Assembly: GCA_020848075.1 (NCBI GenBank)
Contig: JADLAV010000064.1
Location: 62,001-126,000 of the forward strand
DNA length: 64,000 bases
Origin: Burkholderiales bacterium
GTDB lineage: Bacteria > Pseudomonadota > Gammaproteobacteria > Burkholderiales > SG8-39
Direction of reading: 5' to 3'
The position numbers and the translations under genes are program-made. Position 1 is the stretch's first letter; the number at the start of each line of letters is the position of its first letter. Below, piece by piece: positions 33,882 through 41,809 of this stretch. The notes beneath the pieces are model-generated. The model saw only the letters and a list, made by a program, of their open reading frames with translations. It was not told where the DNA came from and searched no databases.

Positions 33882-35045
33882 CTACAACGTATGGCGGCGG
33901 TCGCCGGAGCGAAAGCCGAGCAGCGGCGCGGACACGTCGCGCCCGATCGCGATGGCCTTGAAGAGCTCGCCCATCTCGGCAGGAGAGAGCAGCTGGTTGG
34001 CGGCGGCCGCCTGCGGCGCGTAGCGCGCGACGTCCTCGGGCGGAACGCGCAGCATCAGGTCGGTGATGCCGCAGTTCACGAGGAACTGCGCCTGATCGAC
34101 GTAACCCAAGACGTCGAGTCGCGGGCCCGCCGCGGCGGCCGCGACGGCGCTGAAGTCGACGTGTGCCGTCATGTCCTGCAGCCCCGGCAGGAAGAACGGG
34201 TCGCCGTGCGCGCGATGGCGGTAGTGGCACATCAGCGTGCCCTCCGAGCGCTGCGGATGGTAATACTCGTGGGCGGGGAACCCGTAGTCGATGAAGAGCG
34301 CGACGCCGCGCTCCAGCATCGCGCCGATGCTGTGCACGAAGGCGCGCGCCACGAGCCCGATCTCGGTCCGGTAGCCGGGCGGGAGCGCGAGCTGCATGGC
34401 CGCGTCGCGCAGCTCGCCCGCCGCCGGCCGAAATGCCCACGCGAACGGCGTCTCGCCGGCCGCCGCGACGACACCGCCTTCTTCGATCCCGTCCGCGGTC
34501 GCGCGCACCACGTGCACCGGCATGGCATCGAGCACCTCGTTGCCGATCACGAGCCCGGAGAACGCGGGCGGCAGCACGTTCAGCCACGCGATGCGCTCCA
34601 TGAGGTGCGGCACCCGGCCGGCGAGCAGGTCGCGACTGCGGGCGCGCAGGTCGGCGGAGAGCTCGAGGATCAGGAAGCTCCTGGGTACGGCGCCGAGGCG
34701 GTCGAGCTCCTCGAGCAGCGTTGCCGCGAGCGCGCCCGAGCCGGCGCCGACTTCCAGGATCTCGTCCGGCCCGAGCTCGAGCACCTGCAGCGCCTGCCGG
34801 GCGATGCACTGCCCATAGAGCGGCGTGAGCTCTGGCGCCGTCGTGAAGTCGCCTTCGGGTCCGAGCTTACGCGCCCCTGCGCTGTAGTAGCCGAGTCCCG
34901 GCGCATAGAGCACGAGCTCCATGTAGCGCGCAAAGCTCAACCAGCCGCCGGCGCGCTCGAGCTCGCCGCGCACGTGATCGACCAGGCGCGCGCTGTGCGC
35001 GAGCGCATCGGGCGGCGGTGACGGAAGCGCGGTTTGCCTCGTCAT
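33882..35045 (-). CDS. SAM-dependent methyltransferase, MidA/NDUFAF7 family
   Basis: 387-residue class I SAM methyltransferase of the Methyltransf_28 family. Motif I is ILEVGAGSGALAATLLEEL. Conserved family blocks are FARYMELVLYAPGLGYYSAG, GDFTTAPELTPLYG, IGNEVLDAMPVHVV, and ALFIDYGFPAHEYYHPQRSE. In mitochondria NDUFAF7 dimethylates an Arg of NDUFS2 during complex I assembly; the bacterial role is unproven. The start ATG at 35045 is 99 nt from the divergent pteridine-reductase start. Confidence 0.9.
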   Translation of the reverse strand: MTRQTALPSPPPDALAHSARLVDHVRGELERAGGWLSFARYMELVLYAPGLGYYSAGARKLGPEGDFTTAPELTPLYGQCIARQALQVLELGPDEILEVGAGSGALAATLLEELDRLGAVPRSFLILELSADLRARSRDLLAGRVPHLMERIAWLNVLPPAFSGLVIGNEVLDAMPVHVVRATADGIEEGGVVAAAGETPFAWAFRPAAGELRDAAMQLALPPGYRTEIGLVARAFVHSIGAMLERGVALFIDYGFPAHEYYHPQRSEGTLMCHYRHRAHGDPFFLPGLQDMTAHVDFSAVAAAAAGPRLDVLGYVDQAQFLVNCGITDLMLRVPPEDVARYAPQAAAANQLLSPAEMGELFKAIAIGRDVSAPLLGFRSGDRRHTL

Positions 35046-35144
35046 GGCGGAACGCCATAGTGCGCCATTCCGGTAGAATCCTCAATCGACCCGACGGCCG
35101 TGATTTTGAGATAGCGACCCACCTCGCGCCGGATTCGCGTACCG

Positions 35145-35894
35145 ATGACCGCACCTCTCTCCGGAAAAGTCGCGCTCGTGACCGGCGGAGCGAAGCGCGT
35201 CGGCGCGGCGATCGCGCGCCGGCTGCACGCGGGGGGCGCATCGGTGATGATTCATCATCGCAGCTCGGCGAGCGACGCCAAGGCGCTCGTCGGCGCGTTG
35301 AACGCGGCGCGCGCGAACTCCGCGGCGTCGGTACGGGCGGATCTTCTCAATCTGGGCGCTGTCGCCGAGCTCGTCAAGACCACGGTGGAGCGCTTCGGCG
35401 GGCTCGACGTGCTGGTGAACAACGCGTCGACCTTCTATCCGACGGCGATCGGGAAGATCAAGGCGACCGACTGGGACGATCTCGTCGGCACCAACCTGAA
35501 GGGCCCGCTCTTCCTCGCGCAGGCCGCGGCGCCGCATCTCGCGAAATCGCACGGCTGCATCGTGAACATCACCGACATCTATGCGGAACGGCCGCTCAAG
35601 GGCTACGTCGTCTACAGCGTGGCGAAGGCCGGGCTCGCCTGCCTGACGCGCTCGCTTGCGCGGGAGCTCGGGCCCGACGTGCGGGTGAACGCGGTCGCGC
35701 CGGGGCCGATCCTGTGGCCCGAGGACGGCTCCTACGACGAGGTTGCGCGGCAGCGCGTCGTGTCGCACACGCTGCTGAAGCGCACCGGCGATCCCGAGGA
35801 CGTCGCGCAGGCGGTTTACTTCCTCGTCGCCGACGCCCCCTACGTCACCGGCCAGACCATCGCCGTGGACGGCGGGCGCAGCGTCAACCTCTGA
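35145..35894 (+). CDS. Pteridine reductase-like SDR (FolM/PTR1 type)
   Basis: 249-residue SDR. Cofactor motif TGGAKRVG is at residues 13-20; its Arg in place of the usual small residue suggests NADPH preference. The active-site triad is Asp144 (NITD), Tyr157 and Lys161, with the same spacing and the same Asp-for-Ser substitution as PTR1/FolM pteridine reductases. It probably reduces dihydropterins or dihydrofolate in the cytosol. A TAGAAT hexamer (35074-35079) may be its -10. Convergent with the lipoprotein gene, 8 nt apart. Confidence 0.88.
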   Translation: MTAPLSGKVALVTGGAKRVGAAIARRLHAGGASVMIHHRSSASDAKALVGALNAARANSAASVRADLLNLGAVAELVKTTVERFGGLDVLVNNASTFYPTAIGKIKATDWDDLVGTNLKGPLFLAQAAAPHLAKSHGCIVNITDIYAERPLKGYVVYSVAKAGLACLTRSLARELGPDVRVNAVAPGPILWPEDGSYDEVARQRVVSHTLLKRTGDPEDVAQAVYFLVADAPYVTGQTIAVDGGRSVNL

Positions 35895-35902
35895 GCATCC
35901 CG

Positions 35903-36652
35903 TCACTCGACGTCGCGCTGCTCGAGCACGGCGGCCCACCGCCTGCGCGGGTGCGGGACGAGCACGCCCCGCACGTCGACGCCGAGGCGGGTGAGCGCGA
36001 CGACGTCCCTCACGTTGCCGCCGATCACCTCGATCTCGCCGGCGCGCGCGGCCACCACGAGATCGCAGTGGTACGGGCCGCGGCGCAAGTGCGGGAAGCC
36101 ACCGCCGGCGTCGGCGAAGTCGGGCGCCTCGTCGCTGTTGCGCGCGTTGCAGACCAGATCGCCGACGCGCGGCGCATAGCGCGCCGGGTCACGCGCGGCG
36201 AAGCGGTCCCGATCGCCGGCCGAGAGGAAGCGCTCGATGTAGTCCCAGTGCAGCACGGTGGACGGAAACTCGGCGGGCGTCAGCCCTGCGCTGCGGGCGA
36301 GCCAGGCGATGAATGCGGCGGACCACGGCTGCAGCTCGCCCTGGTGGCCGACGATCGGCTGTCGCGTGACGCGATACCAGTACATCAGCACCCGCGCTAG
36401 CATCGGGCCCTGGACCTCGTTGGTCGCGTTGCCGTCGCCGAAACCGAGCACCGGTTCGCCCGCGCCCGACTCGACGACGACGGGCCGCCCGAAGAGCGTC
36501 CACTCTTCCTCGGCGAGATACACCATGCGGCTGCGGGCGTCGGGCACCACGAAGTTCGGCGTGACGTCCGGTGACGGCGTGAGCGGCGGGCGGCCCGGGG
36601 CCGCGCAGCCGGCAATGGCCAGCGCGAGGAGCGAGAGGGTGAGGATGCGCAT
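35903..36652 (-). CDS. DUF2272-family lipoprotein
   Basis: 249-residue predicted lipoprotein: signal [16 protein letters not shown] with the acylated Cys16. The mature domain carries the DUF2272 features [28 protein letters not shown] and [20 protein letters not shown]; Cys/His placement in this family recalls NlpC/P60-like folds, but enzymatic activity is unproven. The ATG at 36652 matches the lipobox; the longer upstream frame is an artefact. Confidence 0.8.
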   Translation of the reverse strand: MRILTLSLLALAIAGCAAPGRPPLTPSPDVTPNFVVPDARSRMVYLAEEEWTLFGRPVVVESGAGEPVLGFGDGNATNEVQGPMLARVLMYWYRVTRQPIVGHQGELQPWSAAFIAWLARSAGLTPAEFPSTVLHWDYIERFLSAGDRDRFAARDPARYAPRVGDLVCNARNSDEAPDFADAGGGFPHLRRGPYHCDLVVAARAGEIEVIGGNVRDVVALTRLGVDVRGVLVPHPRRRWAAVLEQRDVE

Positions 36653-36803
36653 CGGCGGTCTCCGCAAGCGGTGGCGCAATGATCGGCGAGCATCGGCTCG
36701 CTGGCAAATGCTGCCGCCTTGCGGACGGGCTGCGCTCGCGGCGCCTGGGCGGCTCTGGGATAATGCTCGGATACGCTGCCGCACCCGAGCCCCCTCTCGC
36801 CCC

Positions 36804-37694
36804 ATGAACGCGCCCGACCACCGCCGCCTGCAGAAGGAAGCCTACGAAGCGAACAAGCTCGAGAAGCGCCTGCGCCGTCTTGCCGGGCAGGCGATCGCCG
36901 ACTACGCCATGATCGGCGCGGGCGATCGCATCATGGTCTGCCTGTCGGGCGGCAAGGACAGCTACGGCCTGCTCGACCTCCTGATGAAGCTGCGTACGGT
37001 GGCGCCGGTCGATTTCGAGCTCGTCGCCGTCACCCTCGATCAGCGCCATCCCGGCTTCCCGGAGCACGTGCTGCCGGAGTATCTGCGCGCGCTCGACATT
37101 CCGTTCCGCATCGAGGTGCAGGACACGCACTCGATCGTGAAGCGCGTGATCCCCGAGGGGCGCACGATGTGCTCGCTCTGCTCGCGGCTGCGGCGGGGCG
37201 TGCTGTACCGCGTCGCGCGCGAGCTCGGCGCGACCCGCATCGCGCTCGGCCATCACCGCGATGACATCCTCGAGACCTTCTTCCTCAATCTCTTCTTCGG
37301 CGGGAAGCTGAAGGCGATGCCGCCCAAGCTGGTCTCCGACGATGGCCACCACGTCGTGATCCGCCCGCTCGCGTACGTCCGCGAGCGCGACCTCACCCGC
37401 TACGCGGAGGTGCGGCGTTTCCCGATCATCCCCTGCGACCTGTGCGGCTCGCAGGAGAACCTGCAGCGCAAGCAGGTGAAGGCGATGCTGCGCGAATGGG
37501 AGAAGCGCCATCCCGGGCGGGTCGCGACGATCTTCCGCAGCCTCGCGAACGCAACGCCGTCGCATCTGCTCGACCGCGCGCTCTTCGACTTCGCCGGGCT
37601 CGCGGCGACCGGCATCCCGAGCGCGTCGGGCGATCGGGCGTTCGATCCGGAGACGTTCGCCGCCCCCCGCGTGCCGGGCGATGAACAGGGCTGA
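36804..37694 (+). CDS. ttcA: tRNA 2-thiocytidine biosynthesis protein TtcA
   Basis: 296-residue Fe-S enzyme that thiolates cytidine 32 of certain tRNAs. PP-loop SGGKDS is at residues 48-53 for ATP activation. The cluster ligands are Cys123 and Cys126 (CSLC) and Cys214 (CDLCG), matching the E. coli Cys122/125/213 pattern. Also [19 protein letters not shown]. It is convergent with the CoA-ligase gene, 6 nt apart. Confidence 0.95.
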   Translation: MNAPDHRRLQKEAYEANKLEKRLRRLAGQAIADYAMIGAGDRIMVCLSGGKDSYGLLDLLMKLRTVAPVDFELVAVTLDQRHPGFPEHVLPEYLRALDIPFRIEVQDTHSIVKRVIPEGRTMCSLCSRLRRGVLYRVARELGATRIALGHHRDDILETFFLNLFFGGKLKAMPPKLVSDDGHHVVIRPLAYVRERDLTRYAEVRRFPIIPCDLCGSQENLQRKQVKAMLREWEKRHPGRVATIFRSLANATPSHLLDRALFDFAGLAATGIPSASGDRAFDPETFAAPRVPGDEQG

Positions 37695-37700
37695 GGCGCC

Positions 37701-39344
37701 TCAGGCCTCGCGCAGGCGATAGCGCTGGATCTTGCCGGTCGCCGTCTTCGGCAGCTCGTCCAGGAAGCGGACGTCGCGCGGATACTTGTAGGGCGCCAGC
37801 ACCGACTTGACGTAGTCCTGCACCTCGCGCGCCGTGGCGTCGCTCCGCTCGGCCGGGTCGCGCAGCACGATGCACGCACGCACGACGTTGCCGCGCGCCG
37901 GGTCCGGGACACCGACGACCGCGCAGGCTTGCACCTTCGGATGGTCGCAGACGACGCGCTCCACCTCCTGCGCGGAGATGTTGTAGCCCGACGAGATGAT
38001 CATGTCGTCGGTGCGGTCGACGTACCAGAAGCAGCCCTCCGGGTCCTGCTCGCACAGATCCCCGGTCACGTTCCAGCCGTTCTGCACGGCGGCCTGCTGG
38101 CGCTCAGGATCGCCGATGTAGCGGCAGCCGGTCGGGCCGATCACCGCCAAGCGGCCGCGCTCGCCCCACGGCAGCGGGCGGCCCGCGTCGTCGATCACGC
38201 GCGCCGTGTACCCCGGGACGGCATGGCCCATCGAGCCCACGCATGCCACCGGCATGGACTCCGAGACGAAGTGCGTGAGCATCTCGGTGGTGCCGAGACC
38301 GTTCACGATGCGCCGGCCGGTCGCCTCCTCCCAGTCGCGAAAGAGGCGCTGGCGCAGATTCTCGCCGGCGGAGGTGCACTTGCGCAGGCTGGAGAGGTCG
38401 TAGTTCCAGACGAGCGGCAGCATGGCCTGGTAGCTCGTCGGAACGCTGTAGAGGCTGGTGGCGCGGTGGCGGGCGACGGCCCCGAGGATCGCCTCGGGCG
38501 TCGGCCGCGGCAGCAGCACGGCGCTCGCCTGGTAGCGCAGCGGATAGAGCAGCGAGGCTGCCAGGCCGTAGGTGAACGCGAGCGTCGGCGAGCCGACCAC
38601 TACCTCGTCGCGAGCGACGGTGTAGACGCGCGGCCAGCAGTCCGTGACGGCGAGGAGGTCGCGATGGAAGTGCGCAGCGCCCTTCGGATTGCCGGTCGTC
38701 CCCGAGGTGAAGCTCACCAGTGCCACGTCGTCCGCGGCGGTCGCGACGCTGCCCGCGCCTGCCGGCGTCGCCGCGACGCGACGGTCGAGGTCGGCGTCGG
38801 CGCGGCTGCCGTCGCACGTCGCGGTGAAGTAGCTGACCCGCTCGAGGACAGGGCTCTGCGCTGCCGCCGCTGCGAGATCCTCGGCGACGCCGATCTCGCA
38901 GAGCGCGAGGCGCACCTGCGCCTTGTCGAGGATGAACGAGAGTTCGCGCGCGCGGAGGAGCGGCATGGTGTTCACGACCACGCCCCCCACGCGGGCGACG
39001 GCGAGCCAGCACGCGGCGACCATCGGCGTGTTCGGCGAGCGCAGCAGCACGCGGGTGCCGGGTACGACGCCGAATTGCTCGACCAGGACGCGCGCGATGC
39101 GCTGCACGCGATCGAAGAGATGGCGGTATGTCCACGCGACGTCCTCATAGAAGAACACCGGCCGGTCGGCCGCGCCGGCGTCGATCGCGGCGTCGAGCAG
39201 CGCGACCGACGCGTTCAGCCGGTCGGGGTATCCGCGCAAGTGCGGCGCCGAGTAGTCGAAGCGCGGCCACAACTCCCGCGGCGGGAGCTGGGCGGCGATG
39301 AACGGGTCTCGATGGGCGGAAGGGAGTCCGCCAGGGAGGCGCAT
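37701..39344 (-). CDS. AMP-forming aryl-CoA ligase (benzoate/2-aminobenzoate-CoA ligase-like)
   Basis: 547-residue adenylate-forming enzyme activating a carboxylate to its CoA thioester. The P-loop SFTSGTTGNPKGAAHFH, the GLGTTEML A5 motif, the YVDRTDDMIISSGYNIS A7-A8 region and the C-terminal catalytic Lys in PKTATGKIQRYRLRE are all present. Overall it looks like the benzoate / 2-aminobenzoate-CoA ligase branch. The ATG at 39344 has GGAGGAGGGGGTG in front and truncates a longer artefactual frame. A perfect inverted repeat lies 27 nt upstream. The CoA thioester would feed ring-degradation steps; partner genes are not adjacent. Confidence 0.9.
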   Translation of the reverse strand: MRLPGGLPSAHRDPFIAAQLPPRELWPRFDYSAPHLRGYPDRLNASVALLDAAIDAGAADRPVFFYEDVAWTYRHLFDRVQRIARVLVEQFGVVPGTRVLLRSPNTPMVAACWLAVARVGGVVVNTMPLLRARELSFILDKAQVRLALCEIGVAEDLAAAAAQSPVLERVSYFTATCDGSRADADLDRRVAATPAGAGSVATAADDVALVSFTSGTTGNPKGAAHFHRDLLAVTDCWPRVYTVARDEVVVGSPTLAFTYGLAASLLYPLRYQASAVLLPRPTPEAILGAVARHRATSLYSVPTSYQAMLPLVWNYDLSSLRKCTSAGENLRQRLFRDWEEATGRRIVNGLGTTEMLTHFVSESMPVACVGSMGHAVPGYTARVIDDAGRPLPWGERGRLAVIGPTGCRYIGDPERQQAAVQNGWNVTGDLCEQDPEGCFWYVDRTDDMIISSGYNISAQEVERVVCDHPKVQACAVVGVPDPARGNVVRACIVLRDPAERSDATAREVQDYVKSVLAPYKYPRDVRFLDELPKTATGKIQRYRLREA

Positions 39345-39370
39345 CACCCCCTCCTCCGGAAGGTGCAGGT

Positions 39371-39390
39371 GACTGAATGATGGTTCAGTC
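39371..39390. promoter_or_regulatory. Inverted repeat upstream of aryl-CoA ligase, candidate operator
   Basis: GACTGAA-TGATGG-TTCAGTC: perfect 7-bp arms, 6-nt centre, in the 335-nt intergenic region 39345-39679. The form resembles TetR-family operators of CoA-ligase genes. Apart from this element and the palindrome at 39628-39650, I see no gene or remnant in that region. Confidence 0.5.
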
Positions 39391-39627
39391 GACCCGCTGC
39401 GTCCGTGCGGCAGATCAAGGATTTTCGGGGTACCGGCCGATCGGCGCTCGCGCGCATTGCACGTGGCGCCAGTCCCGCGGCCGTGGGCCACCACGCCGCG
39501 GGGAATGTTCAGAGGCGAGTGCGGCGAGGCACGACCGGGTGAAGCGGGCGCTCCGCAGAGCAACCCATTGAACGCACAACGGAATAATTTGCGGAGTCCA
39601 CGGCCGATGCCCGGTTGGCAAGCTCAG

Positions 39628-39650
39628 CTTGTCAAAGTCAACTTGATAAG
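39628..39650. promoter_or_regulatory. AT-rich near-perfect palindrome upstream of HTH-aminotransferase ORF
   Basis: CTTGTCAA (39628-39635) and TTGATAAG (39643-39650) match in 7 of 8 inverted positions around a 7-nt spacer, and contain two -35-like hexamers, TTGTCA and TTGATA. It lies 30 nt before the ATG at 39680, where a Cro-like protein could repress its own gene. Confidence 0.4.
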
Positions 39651-39679
39651 GCAGACTGGCGCCCAGGATTCATACGACC

Positions 39680-41197
39680 GTGCCCGTGATGAGCTGCGTC
39701 GAACGACTCGTGAGCCTTTTCGGCAGCCAGGCCGAGGTGGCCCGGCGCCTGAGCCTCGACCGGGCAGTGGTGAGCAATTGGGTGAAATCCGGCTACGTGC
39801 CGGCGCGCTGGGCGATCGAGATCGAGCGCGTGAGCGATGGCCGCATCAGCGCCGTCGAGATCCTCGACGAGGCCGCGGCCAAGCGGCCGGTGAAGGTCAA
39901 ATCGCGCCCCGAGGATTTCGGGGCGCCCTACTCTGGGAGTCAAGCCATGAACGAGTACGCGCCCGCGAAGCGCATCAGCTCCTTCCATCCCCCGCAGCGC
40001 ACGCTGATGGGCCCAGGCCCGACCGAGATCCACCCGCGCGTGCTGACCACGATGAGCCAGCCGGCGATCGGCTATCTCGATCCGGTGTTCGTCGGGATGA
40101 TGGAGGAGCTGAAGGCGCTGCTCCGCTACACCTTCCAGACCAGGAACGCCCTCACGTTCCCGGCGTCGGGACCCGGCTCGGTCGGCATGGAATACTGCTT
40201 CGTCAACATGGTCCGTCCGGGCGACAAGGTCATCGTCATGAAGAACGGCGTCTTCGGCGGCCGCATGGCCGAGAACGTCGAGCGGAGCGGCGGCGTTCCG
40301 ATCATCGTCGACCACGAATGGGGCGAGCCATGCAACCCGCAGAAGCTCGAGGACGCGCTCAAGCAGAACCGCGACGTACGCATCGTGGCGTTCGTGCACG
40401 CCGAGACCTCGACGGGCGCGCTGTCCGACGCGAAGGCGCTGGTCGAGATCGCCCACAAGCACGACGCGCTCACCATCGTGGACGCGGTGACCTCGCTCGG
40501 GGGCTGTCCGGTGCTGGTGGACGAGTGGAAGATCGATGCGGTCTATTCGGCGAGCCAGAAGTGCCTGTCCTGCACGCCGGGGCTCTCGCCGGTGTCGTTC
40601 TCGGAGCGCGTGGTCGAGCACGTCAAGGCGCGCAAGGACAAGATCCGCAGCTGGTTCATGGACATGAACCTCCTGCTCGGCTACTGGGGCGCGACTACGC
40701 GCACCTACCACCATACCGCGCCGACCAACTCGCTCTTCGGCTTGCACGAGGCGCTGCTGCTCCTGCGCGAGGAAGGGGTGGAGAATGCCTGGGCGCGCCA
40801 CCGGCGCCATCACGTCGCGCTGAAGGCGGGTCTCGAGGCGATGGGCCTCAGGTTCCTGGTCAAGGAGCAGTACCAGATCCCGCAGATGAACGCCGTGCGG
40901 GTTCCCGAGGGCGTCGACGAGGCGAAGGTGCGCCGCACGCTGCTCGAGGAGTTCAGCCTCGAGATCGGCGCCGGCCTCGGCCCGCTCGCCGGGAAGATCT
41001 GGCGCTTCGGCATCATGGGCTACTCGTGCCGCCCCGACAACGTGATGCTTTGCCTCTCCGCGCTCGGTTCGGTGCTCTCGGACATGGGGCTGCCGATCCA
41101 GGTCGGCGACGCGGAGGCCGCGGCGCACAGCGCATACGCGCAGATGCATCAGACCGCCGCCCAGCAGAAGAAGGCGCGGGTGCCCGCTGCCGCTTGA
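39680..41197 (+). CDS. Cro/YdaS-like HTH domain fused in frame to class V aminotransferase
   Basis: 505-residue open frame. Residues 1-70 resemble YdaS/Cro-type HTH proteins (LVSLFGSQAEVARRLSLDR, VSNWVKSGYVPARWAIEIER). Residues 90-505 are a serine/alanine-glyoxylate aminotransferase-like PLP enzyme, beginning MNEYAPAKR and containing LMGPGPTEIHPRVL, the FPASGPGSVGMEY turn and PLP Lys294 in YSASQKCLSCTPG. No stop codon separates them. An internal ATG at 39947 (residue 90) has GGGAG 7 nt upstream, so a 416-residue aminotransferase alone may be made. Likely reaction: glyoxylate to glycine with serine or alanine as donor. Either a true fusion or an HTH leader gene that lost its stop. Confidence 0.85.
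   Translation: MPVMSCVERLVSLFGSQAEVARRLSLDRAVVSNWVKSGYVPARWAIEIERVSDGRISAVEILDEAAAKRPVKVKSRPEDFGAPYSGSQAMNEYAPAKRISSFHPPQRTLMGPGPTEIHPRVLTTMSQPAIGYLDPVFVGMMEELKALLRYTFQTRNALTFPASGPGSVGMEYCFVNMVRPGDKVIVMKNGVFGGRMAENVERSGGVPIIVDHEWGEPCNPQKLEDALKQNRDVRIVAFVHAETSTGALSDAKALVEIAHKHDALTIVDAVTSLGGCPVLVDEWKIDAVYSASQKCLSCTPGLSPVSFSERVVEHVKARKDKIRSWFMDMNLLLGYWGATTRTYHHTAPTNSLFGLHEALLLLREEGVENAWARHRRHHVALKAGLEAMGLRFLVKEQYQIPQMNAVRVPEGVDEAKVRRTLLEEFSLEIGAGLGPLAGKIWRFGIMGYSCRPDNVMLCLSALGSVLSDMGLPIQVGDAEAAAHSAYAQMHQTAAQQKKARVPAAA
39904..39926 (+). other. Hairpin at the HTH/aminotransferase boundary
   Basis: GCGCCCCGA (39904-39912) pairs perfectly with TCGGGGCGC (39918-39926) around a GGATT loop. It ends 8 nt before the internal ribosome site GGGAG (39935-39939) of the ATG at 39947, so it could modulate internal initiation, ribosome pausing or mRNA stability. 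Confidence 0.45.
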
Positions 41198-41220
41198 GGC
41201 GGGGCGGCGCAAGCGAGCAT

Positions 41221-41238
41221 GGCGGACCTCGGTCCGCC
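41221..41238 (+). terminator. Terminator-like hairpin after the aminotransferase
   Basis: GGCGGAC (41221-41227) and GTCCGCC (41232-41238) with a CTCG tetraloop, 23 nt after the stop codon. The following GTTCTC is only weakly T-rich. Confidence 0.5.
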
Positions 41239-41343
41239 GTTCTCGTCCGAGAGGCGCTCGCAGGCCCGCCGCGCGGGCGCGAGCGGACCGATCCCCGCGT
41301 TTGAGGCATGTCACGCGTTTATGGCTGCATTCCGCTGCGCCGC

Positions 41344-41371
41344 TTGTCAGGCAGGACCGCCCCGGTAGACT
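41344..41371 (+). promoter_or_regulatory. Sigma70-like promoter immediately before the tusE-like gene
   Basis: TTGTCA (41344-41349), a 16-nt spacer and TAGACT (41366-41371). The -10 ends 6 nt before the ATG at 41378, so transcription may start on or next to the start codon, predicting a leaderless or near-leaderless mRNA. No Shine-Dalgarno fits in this interval. Confidence 0.5.
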
Positions 41372-41377
41372 CGAGCG

Positions 41378-41707
41378 ATGAGCCAATCCGACACAGCAAC
41401 CTTCCAGACCGACCCCGAGGGATATCTCGTCGATCCTGCGCACTGGACCGAGGAGATCGCCCGGGAGCTCGCGCGGCGCGAGGGCATCGCGCTCACCGAT
41501 GATCATTGGCGCGTCATCCGCTTCATGCGCGATTACTACGCGTCCCACCAGATCGCCGCCGACGCACGCTTCGCGATCAAGCACCTCGCCGAGGTGCACG
41601 GCGCCGCGGCGCGCAAGCGCCTCTTCGAGCTGTTCCCCTACGGCTACGTGAAGCAGGCCTGCAAGATCGCCGGCATGCGGCGCCCGCGCGCTTGGAGCAC
41701 CGGCTGA
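41378..41707 (+). CDS. DsrC/TusE-family sulfur-relay-like protein without the C-terminal cysteine
   Basis: 109-residue DsrC-fold protein. Family features are DPEGYLVDPAHWTEEIARELARREGI, DDHWRVIRFMRDYY and the C-terminal arm LFPYGYVKQACKIAGM. DsrC has two arm cysteines; TusE keeps only the penultimate one, which carries persulfide. Here the upstream one (Cys95 in QACKIAGM) is kept, and the penultimate position 11 residues on is Trp106 in RPRAWSTG. It therefore cannot work as a standard TusE. A regulatory or different redox role is plausible; similar RPRAWSTG tails occur in other betaproteobacterial homologues as far as I recall. No tusBCD or dsr genes are nearby. Confidence 0.88.
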   Translation: MSQSDTATFQTDPEGYLVDPAHWTEEIARELARREGIALTDDHWRVIRFMRDYYASHQIAADARFAIKHLAEVHGAAARKRLFELFPYGYVKQACKIAGMRRPRAWSTG

Positions 41708-41729
41708 ACGCGGGAGCGTGAGCCAGCCA

Positions 41730-41758
41730 GCGCGCCGTGAGGCGCGCGTGTGGATTTT
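41730..41758 (+). terminator. Intrinsic terminator after tusE-like gene
   Basis: GCGCGCC (41730-41736), GTGA loop, GGCGCGC (41741-41747), then GTGTGGATTTT. A compact GC stem with a short T-run, 22 nt past the stop codon. Confidence 0.55.
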
Positions 41759-41809
41759 CCGCTCGCTGTCGGGGCGGAGAGGCGCTGCGGAAGGGGCGCG
41801 AAGATCGCC

